From the NCBI RefSeq assembly GCF_000828055.2, contig NZ_CP010523.2:620001-684000 (forward strand): a DNA stretch of 64,000 nt. The letters run 5' to 3'. Within the stretch, counting starts at the first letter, position 1; each line of letters opens with the position of its first letter. The DNA comes from Klebsiella variicola (GTDB taxonomy: Bacteria; Pseudomonadota; Gammaproteobacteria; Enterobacterales; Enterobacteriaceae). Both the position numbers and the translations under genes were made by a program. Positions 1 through 11,493 of the stretch are shown here, piece by piece. A model generated the notes under the pieces. It worked only from the letters and a program-made list of their open reading frames with translations. It ran no database searches and was not told the DNA's origin.

Positions 1-312
1 GAAATAGCTGAACAGCATCAACCAGACGAAGACGTTATCGACCGCCAGCGCTTTCTCAATCAGATAACCGGTGAGGAAGGCTAAGGCCTGCGGGTCAGCG
101 ACGGCCCGGCCCTGGGTTTGTACCAGATACCACCAGAAGGCGGCGTTGAACAGCAGAGAAAGCGTGACCCAAAGGATTGACCAGCCCGCGGCCTGCTTCA
201 TGGTCATGCTATGCGAACCGCGTCGTCCCTGAAGCAGCAGGTCGATTGCCAACATGATCGCGACGACGACAGCGAATCCACCCCATAGCAACGGCGTGCC
301 GACAGTATTCAT
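1..312 (-). CDS. alx: Alx, TerC-family membrane protein (N-terminal part, cut by window edge)
   Basis: The first 104 residues are present; the remainder lies beyond position 1. The protein begins [12 protein letters not shown] and runs through hydrophobic helices, including a segment ending in [15 protein letters not shown], as in the TerC/Alx family. E. coli Alx is an inner-membrane protein of about 320 aa linked to manganese handling and alkaline response. The ATG at 312 is preceded by an AAGGAAT ribosome site (318-324). Upstream lies the conserved alx leader RNA, and ygjR follows upstream in the same orientation, as in E. coli. Identity is secure from the N-terminus plus leader plus synteny; function is by homology. 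Confidence 0.93.
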   Translation of the reverse strand, partial: MNTVGTPLLWGGFAVVVAIMLAIDLLLQGRRGSHSMTMKQAAGWSILWVTLSLLFNAAFWWYLVQTQGRAVADPQALAFLTGYLIEKALAVDNVFVWLMLFSYF

Positions 313-330
313 TTGATATTCCTTACATAA

Positions 331-364
331 AAACAAAACGGCTGACGTCGGAAGACGGCAGCCG
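331..364 (-). terminator. Intrinsic terminator within the alx leader
   Basis: On the minus strand CGGCTG-C-CGTC pairs with GACG-T-CAGCCG around a TTCC loop (339-364) and is followed by TTTTGTTT. It sits 20-50 nt before the alx start, the right place for riboswitch-controlled read-through. Confidence 0.7.
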
Positions 365-520
365 CTGCGCTTTTATGCATAGACCTCGCCTTCCGGCAAG
401 GTCTCACTTACAACAACCAAAGTACATCGCGATGGGCTTTGGTTATTGCCCGGCGACCGGATGCGGTATTGCACGCATCGTAATGACGATCAACCGGCAA
501 GGAAGTTACTCCCCTTTGCA
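340..520 (-). promoter_or_regulatory. alx leader RNA (PRE / yybP-ykoY manganese riboswitch; sraF region)
   Basis: Reading the minus strand, this stretch starts with GGGGAGTAACTTCC (about 501-517), continues through paired segments typical of the yybP-ykoY aptamer, and contains a long hairpin (CCAAAGCCCATCGCGATG near 425-445 pairing locally). E. coli alx is known to be controlled by this leader, which responds to manganese and alkaline pH. An intrinsic terminator lies between aptamer and gene. Assignment rests on recognisable sequence and position; ligand response is inferred. Confidence 0.8.
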
Positions 521-583
521 CGTAACAAAATATGTCACAGGGCGGTTTTCGTCAATGGCGGCCGGTCCGGCCTTTACACTCTT

Positions 584-1573
584 TTACGCCAGCGGCTGCG
601 TATCGGCCGGGAAGATCACTCCGGTCTGGCGACGAATTTCGCTCGACAGTTTTGCCGTAATACGGCTCACGGTCAGACCCGGGTGATTGACATCCTGTGT
701 CTCCACCAGGCGCGCAAAGGTCTCCGCCTCATACAGCATAGTATTAATGTGCTGGGGCTGCGTCAGGTCCTGGGCTTTGCCGCCGCGCGGCACAAACGCC
801 AGCTTCTGGCATTCGGAGATTTTTTCGATCACTAATGTGCCGTCTTCGCCCTGGATTTCACTGGGGATCGCGGAATCGCTAACTTTGGAGTGATGCAGCG
901 TCACGTCGAAGTCGCCATAGCTCAGCACCACGGTGCCCTGGGCGTCTACGCCGCTGTCCAGCAGGCTGGCGGTGGCAAGAACGGCCCGCGGTTCGCCCCA
1001 TAACGCCACAGCGGACGCCAGGCAATAGAAGCCGATATCCATAATCGAACCGTTAGAGAACGCCGGGTTAAAGGTGTTGGGGTTTTCGCCGTCAAGGTAG
1101 CGCTGATAGCGCGAGGAGTACTGACAGTAGTTGATGAAGGCTTTGCGCAGTTTGCCCGCTTTAGGAAGCGTCTCTTTCAGTAGCAGAAAGTTAGGCAGAC
1201 TGGCGGTTTTAAAGGCTTCAAACAGCACAACGTTATTTTCTTTCGCCAGCGCTATCGCCGCCTCGACTTCCTGCAGGTTCGATGCCAGCGGCTTTTCGCA
1301 AATGACGTGCTTTTTGTGGCTCAGGAACAGCCGGGTCTGCGGGAAGTGCAGCGAGTTCGGGCTGGCAATATAGACCGCGTCAACGTCAGGGCTCTGTGCC
1401 AGTTCATCGAGCGAGGTAAACAGATGCTCGACCGGATAGTCATTGGCGAAGGCTTGCGCCTGTTCGAGGCTGCGGGAGTAGATGGCGGTAAGTTTATATT
1501 TGCCGGTTTCATGGGCGGCATCGACAAACTGCTTGGTGATCCAGTTTGTGCCAACAACTGCGAAACGTATCAT
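584..1573 (-). CDS. ygjR: YgjR, Gfo/Idh/MocA-family oxidoreductase
   Basis: A 329-aa protein with an N-terminal Rossmann fold (IRFAVVGTNWITKQFVDAA, a variant of the usual GxGxxG) and the family signature EKP in HVICEKPLASN near residue 95. That lysine belongs to the conserved catalytic/cofactor motif of Gfo/Idh/MocA dehydrogenases. The C-terminal half is the alpha/beta dimerisation domain. Length fits YgjR. The substrate is not known; sugars or cyclitols are usual for the family. It sits upstream of alx on the same strand with about 270 bp, the alx leader, between them. The start at 1573 is supported by backbone synteny. Confidence 0.88.
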   Translation of the reverse strand: MIRFAVVGTNWITKQFVDAAHETGKYKLTAIYSRSLEQAQAFANDYPVEHLFTSLDELAQSPDVDAVYIASPNSLHFPQTRLFLSHKKHVICEKPLASNLQEVEAAIALAKENNVVLFEAFKTASLPNFLLLKETLPKAGKLRKAFINYCQYSSRYQRYLDGENPNTFNPAFSNGSIMDIGFYCLASAVALWGEPRAVLATASLLDSGVDAQGTVVLSYGDFDVTLHHSKVSDSAIPSEIQGEDGTLVIEKISECQKLAFVPRGGKAQDLTQPQHINTMLYEAETFARLVETQDVNHPGLTVSRITAKLSSEIRRQTGVIFPADTQPLA

Positions 1574-1646
1574 AAACGTTGACGAACTCCATTAAAGGGA
1601 ACCTGTCGTCACTCTATCATGCCATCATGACAAAACCAGTGCGTCA

Positions 1647-2147
1647 CTACGCAGAACGATTTAACGAAAGGTGCGTCAGCCACAGGCGGGTATCGAATTC
1701 CAGTTGATGGTACTGTGGCTCCATATGGCAGCACAGTTGATAAAAGGCTTTGTTGTGATCTTTCTCTTTCAAATGCGCCAGTTCATGGACCACGATCATC
1801 CGCAGAAAGGCCTCCGGCGCGTCGCGAAACACCGTCGCCACGCGAATTTCCGCTTTGGCTTTCAGCTTACCGCCCTGAACGCGGGAAATCGCGGTATGCA
1901 GGCCGAGCGCATTGTTCAGCACGTGGATTTTACTGTCGTACATCACTTTGTTGATCGGCGCCGCCCCGCGCAGAAAGCGGGCCTTCAGATCCTGGGTGTA
2001 CTGATACAGCGCTTTATCGCTGTTAACGTCATGCCCCTGCGGATAACGCTTTTGCAGCACCTCGCCGAGGCGGTCTTGCTCGATTAAAGCCGTGACCTGC
2101 GACAACAGCGATTCAGGATAGCCATGGAGATAAGGTAATGTGCTCAT
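1647..2147 (-). CDS. ygjP: YgjP-like zinc metallopeptidase domain protein
   Basis: A 166-aa protein with the zinc-metalloprotease motif HELAH near residue 120 (VVHELAHLKEKDH), followed by a downstream histidine (DHNKAFY) that could be the third ligand. This is the DUF45/YgjP (WLM-like, gluzincin) fold. E. coli ygjP lies in the same neighbourhood between the rlmG and ygjR region, although there it is closer to rlmG. No signal peptide is evident, so it is probably cytoplasmic. Its substrate is unknown. Confidence 0.85.
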   Translation of the reverse strand: MSTLPYLHGYPESLLSQVTALIEQDRLGEVLQKRYPQGHDVNSDKALYQYTQDLKARFLRGAAPINKVMYDSKIHVLNNALGLHTAISRVQGGKLKAKAEIRVATVFRDAPEAFLRMIVVHELAHLKEKDHNKAFYQLCCHMEPQYHQLEFDTRLWLTHLSLNRSA

Positions 2148-2225
2148 GTAGCCCGTTTGCGTAATTAAGCGACAACAGCCGGGGATTCTAGCACCCTGTG
2201 CGGACAGGATGCCAGAAAGGCATCG

Positions 2226-3869
2226 TTACTCGATTATCGCGTCTTCATCCGCCCGGTAGCAGAAGAAATCAAACAGCGCCTCTTTGCGATGCAGCATACT
2301 ATCCACGCAGGCCATGCCGACAAACGCCCCGGTAAACTCGCCGTAGCGGCTGTATTCATCGGAGAAATGCGATGTGTCGTAGACCGCTCCGATGGGGTGA
2401 TAGTGCTCACCGTCGACAGACCATGAACACTGTACCTCTCGGCCATTAATAGCAATCGCGAGATAGATTTCTCCCTCGGCAAGGCGAATTTTCTGTGGAT
2501 CGTCGTGACGCTCACCGTTATCCATGTAGATAATAGCCAGTTGCGCCGCGCCAGAGGTTTCATCCCAGGTTTTATGTAAAAACAGATAGTTCATGTTGTC
2601 GTAATAGAGCACCAGTCCAGCGCTGTGCTGATAAATCTCCGGGTTAAAATCCATCTTCGTACTGATGTTGGCGTATACCGAGGTCAGCTTTTTCGCCAGC
2701 AGACTGACTTTATTGAGCGAGCTCAGCGACTCCTGACCGCGTAGAGCAAGATAGCCTGCTTTACGCGTCAGGCAGGTAAAACGCTGGAAATGGATCCTCG
2801 GCGCATAAAACGCGTTATCCACCCTTGGCTCATCAAAATCATCAAGGTCCGCTTTTGGTGGAAACGGGTGCGGCGGCAGACGGGATCCTTCTACCTGATG
2901 CTGTGCGAGATGACCCCCAGCGGCCAGGCGCAGCCAGCCATCCTCGCTCCATTCCATCCTTTGGAGCGCCGTTTCGCGACCCAGCGGGCAGCGTAGCTCC
3001 TGGCGAAACGGACGACTGCAAAGGTGGGTTAGCCAGACTTCACCCGTTGGGGTCTCGACATAGCTACCGTGCCCGGCCTTTTGCAGGTAGGTTTCCGGAT
3101 TGAAATAGTGGGGCTTGAGATGGCCTGTATCTTTGCGTTCGTTAAAATTCTCTGGCCAGGATGTGACGATTGGATTGAGCGGATCGCCTTGATAGGGGCC
3201 AGCGACCTCGGTGGCGCGGGCCATGGTGACAGAATGCCCGTAACCGGTGCCGCCTTCGGCGACCATCAGGTAGTAATAGTCGCCGCGTCTCGTCAGATGC
3301 GGCGCTTCAATGCAGCCGCGGTCGGTACCGCCGTGCCAGATGCGCTGCGGGTAGCCGATGACGCTGTGCGTCTGCGGCGAATATTCCACCAGGCAGATCG
3401 CTCCCGGTTTTTCATAGCCTTCGCGAGTTTCCCACTCCAGTGAGACGATCCATTTTCTGCCATCGTGGTCGTGCAAAATTGAGGCATCGAATCCAGCTGA
3501 ATGGAGATAAACGGGGGCGCTCCACGGGCCAGTGATCTCCTCGGCGGTAATAAGATAATTATCAACGTCAAAATAACGGGAGTTCATTGAATTCATAACG
3601 CCATAAATGACATAAAACAGCTTTTCTTCTTCGCACCAGGTCAGGCTTGGGGCCCAAATACCTTTGGCAGAAGGCAGTTTTTTTAAGTCTGGGTTATTAT
3701 CATCGGTAAGCACATGGGTGAGCAATTGCCAATGTTTAAGATCCCTTGAATGATAAACCGGTAGTCCGGGAAACCATTCAAATGATGATACCGCCACATA
3801 ATAATCATCGCCGCGGCGGCATATACAGGGGTCAGGATTAAAACCTCTAAAGACAGGATTCTGAATCAT
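2226..3869 (-). CDS. xynB: GH43 beta-xylosidase
   Basis: A 547-aa glycoside hydrolase of family 43. The N-terminus IQNPVFRGFNPDPCICRRGDDYY carries the family NPDP motif with the catalytic-base aspartate. Further five-bladed propeller motifs include GIWAPSLTW and RGCIEAPHL, the latter holding the likely general-acid glutamate. A C-terminal beta-sandwich domain (from about residue 330) closes the active site. No signal peptide is seen, so it should cleave imported xylo-oligosaccharides in the cytoplasm. It lies downstream of an AraC-type regulator on the same strand and beside a GPH symporter, a xynT/xynB pair as known in Klebsiella and E. coli yagGH. Confidence 0.93.
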   Translation of the reverse strand: MIQNPVFRGFNPDPCICRRGDDYYVAVSSFEWFPGLPVYHSRDLKHWQLLTHVLTDDNNPDLKKLPSAKGIWAPSLTWCEEEKLFYVIYGVMNSMNSRYFDVDNYLITAEEITGPWSAPVYLHSAGFDASILHDHDGRKWIVSLEWETREGYEKPGAICLVEYSPQTHSVIGYPQRIWHGGTDRGCIEAPHLTRRGDYYYLMVAEGGTGYGHSVTMARATEVAGPYQGDPLNPIVTSWPENFNERKDTGHLKPHYFNPETYLQKAGHGSYVETPTGEVWLTHLCSRPFRQELRCPLGRETALQRMEWSEDGWLRLAAGGHLAQHQVEGSRLPPHPFPPKADLDDFDEPRVDNAFYAPRIHFQRFTCLTRKAGYLALRGQESLSSLNKVSLLAKKLTSVYANISTKMDFNPEIYQHSAGLVLYYDNMNYLFLHKTWDETSGAAQLAIIYMDNGERHDDPQKIRLAEGEIYLAIAINGREVQCSWSVDGEHYHPIGAVYDTSHFSDEYSRYGEFTGAFVGMACVDSMLHRKEALFDFFCYRADEDAIIE

Positions 3870-3973
3870 CGTATTTATCCTTAATGCTCAAAATATAGCA
3901 ATAATTTTAAGTGGAGGATGACTCAGGAGATATATAGACTGTTTCTATTTATATAATAAACGTCCACTTATCT

Positions 3974-3989
3974 GGTGATGCTGCTCACA
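3974..3989. promoter_or_regulatory. Candidate CRP site upstream of xynB
   Basis: GGTGA-TGCTGC-TCACA matches the CRP consensus TGTGA-N6-TCACA with one mismatch. It lies about 105-120 bp before the xynB ATG and just inside the 3' end region of the araC-type gene. Catabolite control of a xyloside enzyme is expected; the site is predicted from sequence alone. Confidence 0.5.
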
Positions 3990-3998
3990 AAAAACGAT

Positions 3999-4874
3999 TT
4001 ATTTCTCCGCCCGACTGCCTACGGCATCGGTGCTTCTGATTTTGTGGCGGAAAGATTGCGGAGTATCGTTCATCATCTCTTTAAACTTGAGGCAGAAGTA
4101 GGCGCTGTCAGTGAAGCCGGCACTTTGCGAGATATCGCTGATCTTCAGGTCGGTGTTTGTCAGCAGATTGACAGCGATATTGAGTTTGCGCAGCAGCATG
4201 AATTTCTTAAAGCTGATGCCAAAGGCGGATTTAAAGGTGCGGGAAAACCAGGATTTTGACCACTGACAGCGTCGGGCGGCTTCCTCTGTTGTCATTTCAA
4301 AATTTTCATTGGCATTAATGACTTGTAGTAGTTCGATAAGTTCGCTCAGGTAGCGATGATGGGTTCGTTCGGTAACAGGAACGGAATCTTTAAGGCGATT
4401 AAAAGCATGCAGTAGTACGCTTTGCATCAGGGAACGGAACAGCGAATCAGAGAAGTCGCTGAACTCACTGCACCAGCTCAGCAGCAGCTCAAGGCGCTCA
4501 GCCTCCTCGCCGGAAAGATAAACTACCGCGCCGCAGTGGGCCGCAGGTAGCGACAGATCATATCCTTCCAGCCACTCTTTTTCGAATTGCATAAGATAAC
4601 GCTTGTGGCTGGCAGCGGGCGGTAGCGTCATTTCATGAATGAGTAGGGCAGGGACATATACCAGCGTGTTGTTTTTAATGGTAAATTTTTCGTCGCCAAT
4701 GGAATAGCTTCCCCCTGATTCTCTGAACCACATCAGTTCGTCCATCATATGGAAATGTGGAACTACATTTATCCCATTGAAATCATTTATGTTATCTGCT
4801 CGCAGCGTAAAGAGTTCACCTGCGCCAACGGGGATCTTTTCGAAAACGGGAGATTCGTCACTCATCGGGTACAC
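3999..4874 (-). CDS. AraC-family transcriptional regulator of the xyloside cluster
   Basis: A 291-aa AraC/XylS regulator. The N-terminal half is a cupin-like ligand domain (VPHFHMMDELMWFRESGGSY). The C-terminal hundred residues hold the two helix-turn-helix units: TTEEAARRCQWSKSWFSRTFKSAFG followed by ISDISQSAGFTDSAYFCLKFK. It is transcribed away from the symporter gene at 4974 and towards xynB, so it probably activates both in response to a xyloside. It differs from chromosomal XylR, which has an additional periplasmic-binding-protein-like domain. Confidence 0.87.
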   Translation of the reverse strand: MYPMSDESPVFEKIPVGAGELFTLRADNINDFNGINVVPHFHMMDELMWFRESGGSYSIGDEKFTIKNNTLVYVPALLIHEMTLPPAASHKRYLMQFEKEWLEGYDLSLPAAHCGAVVYLSGEEAERLELLLSWCSEFSDFSDSLFRSLMQSVLLHAFNRLKDSVPVTERTHHRYLSELIELLQVINANENFEMTTEEAARRCQWSKSWFSRTFKSAFGISFKKFMLLRKLNIAVNLLTNTDLKISDISQSAGFTDSAYFCLKFKEMMNDTPQSFRHKIRSTDAVGSRAEK

Positions 4875-4973
4875 TCTTCTTATATTTAACAGGATAATTT
4901 ATACATAACCGGATTGCCCTTAGCAATAACGTATGCCTATCAAATCTACCAGTGCTCTTATTGCGGAGGCGCG

Positions 4974-6314
4974 ATGAATACTGCTCGTATTAGTATCAAA
5001 GAAAAATTCAGCTATGGCTTAGGCGACACCGGTTGTAATTTAGTATGGCAAACAGTGATGCTGTTCATGGCCTGGTTTTATACCGACGTATTTGGTTTAA
5101 GCCCCGCGCATATGGGAACCATGTTTTTAGCCGTCAGAGTATTAGATGCGGTGACTGATGTATTAATGGGGGCGGTGGCTGATAGAACCCGCACTAAATA
5201 TGGTCAATTCCGGCCCTATATTTTATGGTTTGCCATTCCGTTTGGCGTATTGTGCTGCTTAACGTTTTATACCCCGGATTTAGGTTATAGCGGTAAGTTA
5301 ATTTATGCTTATGTTTCTTATACTTTATTATCGTTAGTGTATACCGCTATTAACGTCCCGTACTGCGCGATGATTAATAATATTTCCAATGACTCCCGCG
5401 AGCGAGTATCGCTGCAGTCGTGGCGGTTTGCGCTAAGTACCTTAGGCGGCCTGATTGTGTCGCTGACTGCGCTACCGTTGGTAGCCTGGCTGGGGAAAGG
5501 CAATCTGCAAAACGGGTATTTCTACACCATGATGGTGATGGGCGCCTTGAGCATCGTGCTGTTCTTTATCTGTTTTGGCCTGACTAAAGAGCGCTACTCT
5601 ACAGACATTACGGCCAATAATCAGAGCAGCATCCTTGATGACCTGAAAACCCTGCTGGCGAACAAAGACTGGCGCATTTTATTTACGCTGAACGTGGTGA
5701 ACCTGATCGCCGTGCTGTTCAAAGGCGGTACCACGCTCTACTACGTCAATAACATTATGGGGCGCGCGGATCTTGGCAGCTTGTTGCTGACCACCACGCT
5801 GGCTTCCGGAGTGGTGGGAGCCATGCTGTCGCCGTTCATATTTAAGAACATCGATAAAGTGAAGGGCTTCAAGCTGTCAATGGCGCTGGAGGCGGTGCTG
5901 TTAATCGCGATGTATTTCGTCCCGGCGGGCAACGTCGCCGCCATCTTCACGTTGGTGATAATCATCAATATCATTCAGCTGGCGGCAACACCGCTACAGT
6001 GGAGCATGCTCTCAGATATCATTGATGCGGAAGAAAAGCGCAGCGGCAAGAAGCTCAGCGGAATTGTCTTCTCAACCAACCTGTTTGCAATCAAATTAGG
6101 GATTGCCATCGGCGGCGCGCTGGTGGGTTATCTGCTGGCGTGGGGGGACTACGTCGGCGGCGCCGCGCAGCAATCGGCTTCAGCGCTGCAGATGATTAAA
6201 TTGTTGTTCACTCTCTTCCCGGGTGTGCTGGTGGCGCTGTTGATAGTGATAATGAATCGCTACAGTCTGGATGATAAACGTCTGTCGCATATGGCGCAGG
6301 AAAGCGGGAGATAA
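4974..6314 (+). CDS. xynT: GPH-family sugar/cation symporter (xyloside transporter)
   Basis: A 446-aa, 12-helix membrane protein of the glycoside-pentoside-hexuronide:cation symporter family, close to YagG/YicJ/MelB by its N-terminus (IKEKFSYGLGDTGCNLVWQ). The family loop motif between helices 2 and 3 is visible as DVLMGAVADRTRTKYGQFRPY. An in-frame start exists at 4914, but the ATG at 4974 has a GCGGAGG ribosome site nearby and gives the family-length N-terminus. Divergent from the AraC-type gene and paired with the xylosidase, it should import xylosides or xylo-oligosaccharides in exchange for a cation gradient. Confidence 0.88.
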   Translation: MNTARISIKEKFSYGLGDTGCNLVWQTVMLFMAWFYTDVFGLSPAHMGTMFLAVRVLDAVTDVLMGAVADRTRTKYGQFRPYILWFAIPFGVLCCLTFYTPDLGYSGKLIYAYVSYTLLSLVYTAINVPYCAMINNISNDSRERVSLQSWRFALSTLGGLIVSLTALPLVAWLGKGNLQNGYFYTMMVMGALSIVLFFICFGLTKERYSTDITANNQSSILDDLKTLLANKDWRILFTLNVVNLIAVLFKGGTTLYYVNNIMGRADLGSLLLTTTLASGVVGAMLSPFIFKNIDKVKGFKLSMALEAVLLIAMYFVPAGNVAAIFTLVIIINIIQLAATPLQWSMLSDIIDAEEKRSGKKLSGIVFSTNLFAIKLGIAIGGALVGYLLAWGDYVGGAAQQSASALQMIKLLFTLFPGVLVALLIVIMNRYSLDDKRLSHMAQESGR

Positions 6315-6390
6315 TCGACCGATCTCTATTCAACTGGGCGAAGTTTGCGTATAAACTCGCGGGTTTTAGTATTCCGGAGGCGGAGAGGCG

Positions 6391-7521
6391 ATGAGCCAGG
6401 CAGAGTTAAACGGTGAGTTATTCACATTAGAGCGGTTCCCACCTAACGCTGAAGAAGAAGCGCTACAGGCATGGGAAGCGGCGGATGAATATCTGCTGCA
6501 ACAGGTGAATGACGTCGACGGCCTGACGCTCATCTTCAACGACGGCTTCGGCGCGCTCGCCTGCGCGCTGGCGGCGCGCAACCCGGTCAGCATCAACGAC
6601 TCCTTTATTTCCGAGCTGGCGACCCGCCACAACCTGCGGATGAACGGTATCGATGAAGAGAGCGTGCGCTTTCAGGATAGCCTGAGCCCGCTACCGGCTG
6701 CGCCGGCGCTGGTGCTGATTAAGGTGCCAAAACAGCTGGCGCTACTGGAACAGCAGCTGCGCGCCCTGCGCGAAGTGGTCACGCCGGAAACCCGCATTAT
6801 CGCCGCGGCGAAAGCCCGTGATGTGCACAACTCGACGCTGGCGCTGTTTGAAAAAATCCTCGGCACCACCACCACCTCGCTGGCGTGGAAAAAAGCGCGT
6901 CTGATCCACTGCGTTTTCACCGCCCCCAAGCTTGCCGATGCGCCGCAAACCTACAGCTGGAAGCTGGACGGCACGCCGTGGACCATCCATAACCACGCCA
7001 ACGTTTTTGCCCGCAGCGGACTGGATATCGGCGCGCGTTTCTTCCTGCAGCATTTACCGTCTGATCTAGAAGGCGAGATCGCCGATCTCGGCTGCGGCAA
7101 TGGGGTGATTGGCCTGCAGGCGCTGGCGCAAAACCCAAACGCCAGCGTGATGTTCACCGATGAGTCGCACATGGCGGTGGCTTCCAGCCGGTTGAACGTC
7201 GAGCGCAACCTGCCGGACGATATCGCACGTTGTGAATTTATGGTCAATAACTCGCTCTCCGGCATTGAGCCGGATCGCTTTACGGCGATCCTGTGTAATC
7301 CGCCGTTCCATCAGCAGCACGCGATTACCGACCATATTGCCTGGCAGATGTTTAACGATGCCCGCCGCAGCCTGAAATATGGCGGCGAGCTGTACGTCGT
7401 CGGCAACCGCCACCTCGATTACTTCCGTAAGCTGAAGCGCGCTTTTGGTAATTGCACGACGATTGCGACGAACAATAAGTTTGTCATTTTGAAAGCAACG
7501 AAGGTGCGTAAGCAGCGCTGA
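6391..7521 (+). CDS. rlmG: 23S rRNA (guanine-1835-N2)-methyltransferase RlmG
   Basis: 376 aa, close to the 378 aa of E. coli RlmG. The C-terminal Rossmann methyltransferase domain shows the SAM-binding motif [12 protein letters not shown] (about residue 232) and the catalytic NPPFHQQHA motif typical of N2-guanine methyltransferases. The N-terminal half is a degenerate methyltransferase-like domain. The enzyme methylates G1835 of 23S rRNA. It has its own ribosome site (CGGAGG, before 6391) and is convergent with fadH across a repeat-rich spacer. Confidence 0.95.
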   Translation: MSQAELNGELFTLERFPPNAEEEALQAWEAADEYLLQQVNDVDGLTLIFNDGFGALACALAARNPVSINDSFISELATRHNLRMNGIDEESVRFQDSLSPLPAAPALVLIKVPKQLALLEQQLRALREVVTPETRIIAAAKARDVHNSTLALFEKILGTTTTSLAWKKARLIHCVFTAPKLADAPQTYSWKLDGTPWTIHNHANVFARSGLDIGARFFLQHLPSDLEGEIADLGCGNGVIGLQALAQNPNASVMFTDESHMAVASSRLNVERNLPDDIARCEFMVNNSLSGIEPDRFTAILCNPPFHQQHAITDHIAWQMFNDARRSLKYGGELYVVGNRHLDYFRKLKRAFGNCTTIATNNKFVILKATKVRKQR

Positions 7522-7540
7522 TTCCTTTTGTTGTTTCCCC

Positions 7541-7650
7541 CCGGCTTGCGGCTGTCGCCTTAGCCGGGCTACCGACTGTCGCCTTAGCCGGGCTACCGTC
7601 CGGGATTATCGTGGTAGCCCGGGGAAGGCGCATCGCGCCGCCCCCGGGAC
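7541..7650. repeat. REP-type intergenic repeats between rlmG and fadH
   Basis: A 23-bp unit CTGTCGCCTTAGCCGGGCTA plus CCG occurs twice in tandem (7552-7574 and 7576-7598). An inverted copy of its core (GGTAGCCCGG, about 7612-7621) and a GC-rich hairpin near the fadH stop follow. The element lies between two convergent genes and probably acts as a shared transcription barrier or mRNA stabiliser. Confidence 0.7.
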
Positions 7651-7654
7651 ACGG

Positions 7655-9718
<2,064 letters not shown>

Positions 9719-9812
9719 TTACTAATTTAGCCGTCGCGGAGAAAAAGGGAAAAGGGGAGTGCGGTGATTGTGATGGGATTCAAAGAACGGAAATCGTTGT
9801 CCCTCACCCCGG

Positions 9813-9833
9813 CCCTCTCCCAGAGGGAGAGGG
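9813..9833. repeat. CCCTCTCCC hairpin repeat downstream of lsrK
   Basis: CCCTCTCCC-aga-GGGAGAGGG forms a 9-bp stem with a 3-nt loop in the spacer between lsrK and fadH. A longer member of the same repeat family lies at the other end of the lsr locus (18417-18449). Such hairpins often serve as terminators in this genus. Confidence 0.6.
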
Positions 9834-9863
9834 GGAAAGGCGGATCGGTACCGGTGGTTAGGG

Positions 9864-11456
9864 TTACGGGGAAGACGCTACGCGCTGGCGGCGCTCCAGG
9901 CCCGGTGCCTGCCACATCGATGTTGTCAGCCCGCTATCGACAAGGCCAAGCTGATCGGCGTACACCGTCTGCCACTTGCTCATCATCTCCTGATACAGCT
10001 CGCGATGCTGCGGATTTGGGGTGAACTCGCGGTGCCAGCTCACTAACCCTTCTCCTGTACTGGCCATATCGCCATACAGTCCGGCGCCGGTTCCGGCGGC
10101 GATGGCGCAGCCCAGAGCGGTGGCTTCGCGGACCACCGGCACCCGCACCGGCAGGCCGGTGACGTCGCTGAGGATTTGGCTCCACAGCGCGCCTTTAGAG
10201 CCGCCGCCGGCAAACACCAGGCTCTCGAATGTCACCCCGGAGAACTGCGAAATCTGCGCCAGGTTGCAGGCGGAGACAATTGCCGCGTTCTCCTCCAGCG
10301 CGCGGAACAGGGTCGCTTTATTGCATTTTTCCGGATCGATGGAGAGGTTAATAAACGACGGTGCGGCGTGGTACCACTGCTTAAAGTGCATGGCGTCGGA
10401 AAAAATAGGCATCACGCCGTGGGAACCGGCGGGCACGCGGCTGGCCATCTCCTCCAGCAGCGAATAGGCATCAACGCCGAGCCGCTCGGCAATCAGTTTT
10501 TCTTCAGCGCAGAAGGCGTCGCGAAACCAGCGCATGGTCAGGCCAGTAAAGAAGCTGATCGATTCCGCCTGCGCCATGCCGGGAATGACATGAGGATTAA
10601 CACGAATATTCATCTGCGGATCGGTACGCACCTGCGGCAGGTTGACCACCTGCTGCCAGAAAGTGCCGCCGAGTACCGCAGTTTGCCCGGCGCGCACCAC
10701 CCCAAGGCCCAAGCAGCCGAGCTGGACGTCGCCGCCGCCCATCACTACCGGCGTCCCGGCGCGCAGGCCGCTCTCATGCGACGCCGCTTCGGTGACGGCG
10801 CCCAGCAGGGTACCGGTCTCTTTGACCGGCGACAGCATATCGGCGCGCAGCCCGGCCATATCCAGCAACGCCGGACGCCAGTCGCGGCTGAACAGGTCGA
10901 GCATGCCGGTGGTGCCGGCGTTTGACGGGTCGACCGCCAGCTCGCCGGAAAGCTTCGCCGCCAGCCAGTCGCTGATCATGGTGATGGTTGCCGCTTTGCG
11001 GTAAATATCGGGGCGGTGGTGCGCCAGCCACAGCAGGCGCGGCATGGCGCTAAGCGCCAGGGTTTGTCCCGAGACCTCGTATACCTCGGATTCAAAACGA
11101 TAGTCGTGGATCTCCTTAAGCTCCGCCACTTCGCGGCTGGCGCGGGCATCGACGTTGGCGCAGGCCCAGATGGCCTCGCCGTTGCGGTCATAGAGGACGA
11201 TCCCTTCGCGCATCGAACAGCAGGCGACGGATTGAATGTCGGCGGCAGAGAGCCGGGCGGCATCGAGCGCCTGGCGAATGCACTGGCAGGCCAGCTGCCA
11301 GTTGGTGGTAAGGTCGAACTCCATCGAGCCGGGGACGTTATCGACGCTCAGGTGTTTCCATTCGGCCTGGCCTACCGCCAGCTGGCGGCCATTAAGATCG
11401 AAAATGACCGCCCGAATGCTGCCGGTCCCGGCATCTAACGCTAACAGGTAACTCAT
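9864..11456 (-). CDS. lsrK: Autoinducer-2 kinase LsrK
   Basis: 530 aa, the same length as E. coli LsrK. It is a FGGY-family carbohydrate kinase: the N-terminal [21 protein letters not shown] is the ATPase phosphate-1 motif and the C-terminal [18 protein letters not shown] is the FGGY-type ATP-binding region. It phosphorylates imported AI-2 in the cytoplasm, producing phospho-AI-2, the ligand that inactivates LsrR. It lies 37 bp downstream of lsrR in the same operon, the usual lsrRK arrangement. Confidence 0.96.
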   Translation of the reverse strand: MSYLLALDAGTGSIRAVIFDLNGRQLAVGQAEWKHLSVDNVPGSMEFDLTTNWQLACQCIRQALDAARLSAADIQSVACCSMREGIVLYDRNGEAIWACANVDARASREVAELKEIHDYRFESEVYEVSGQTLALSAMPRLLWLAHHRPDIYRKAATITMISDWLAAKLSGELAVDPSNAGTTGMLDLFSRDWRPALLDMAGLRADMLSPVKETGTLLGAVTEAASHESGLRAGTPVVMGGGDVQLGCLGLGVVRAGQTAVLGGTFWQQVVNLPQVRTDPQMNIRVNPHVIPGMAQAESISFFTGLTMRWFRDAFCAEEKLIAERLGVDAYSLLEEMASRVPAGSHGVMPIFSDAMHFKQWYHAAPSFINLSIDPEKCNKATLFRALEENAAIVSACNLAQISQFSGVTFESLVFAGGGSKGALWSQILSDVTGLPVRVPVVREATALGCAIAAGTGAGLYGDMASTGEGLVSWHREFTPNPQHRELYQEMMSKWQTVYADQLGLVDSGLTTSMWQAPGLERRQRVASSP

Positions 11457-11493
11457 GACATGCGCCTCGCTGTTGTCGCGCGGCGCCAGGCCG

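Noticed and set aside
375..835. Plus-strand frames across the alx leader and the ygjR 3' end
   Set aside because: They lie on the opposite strand of a conserved riboswitch and of ygjR; no ribosome sites or family signatures.
4914..4973. 20-codon longer start of the xyloside symporter
   Set aside because: The ATG at 4974 has a GCGGAGG ribosome site and gives the family N-terminus; the extension overlaps the divergent promoter region.
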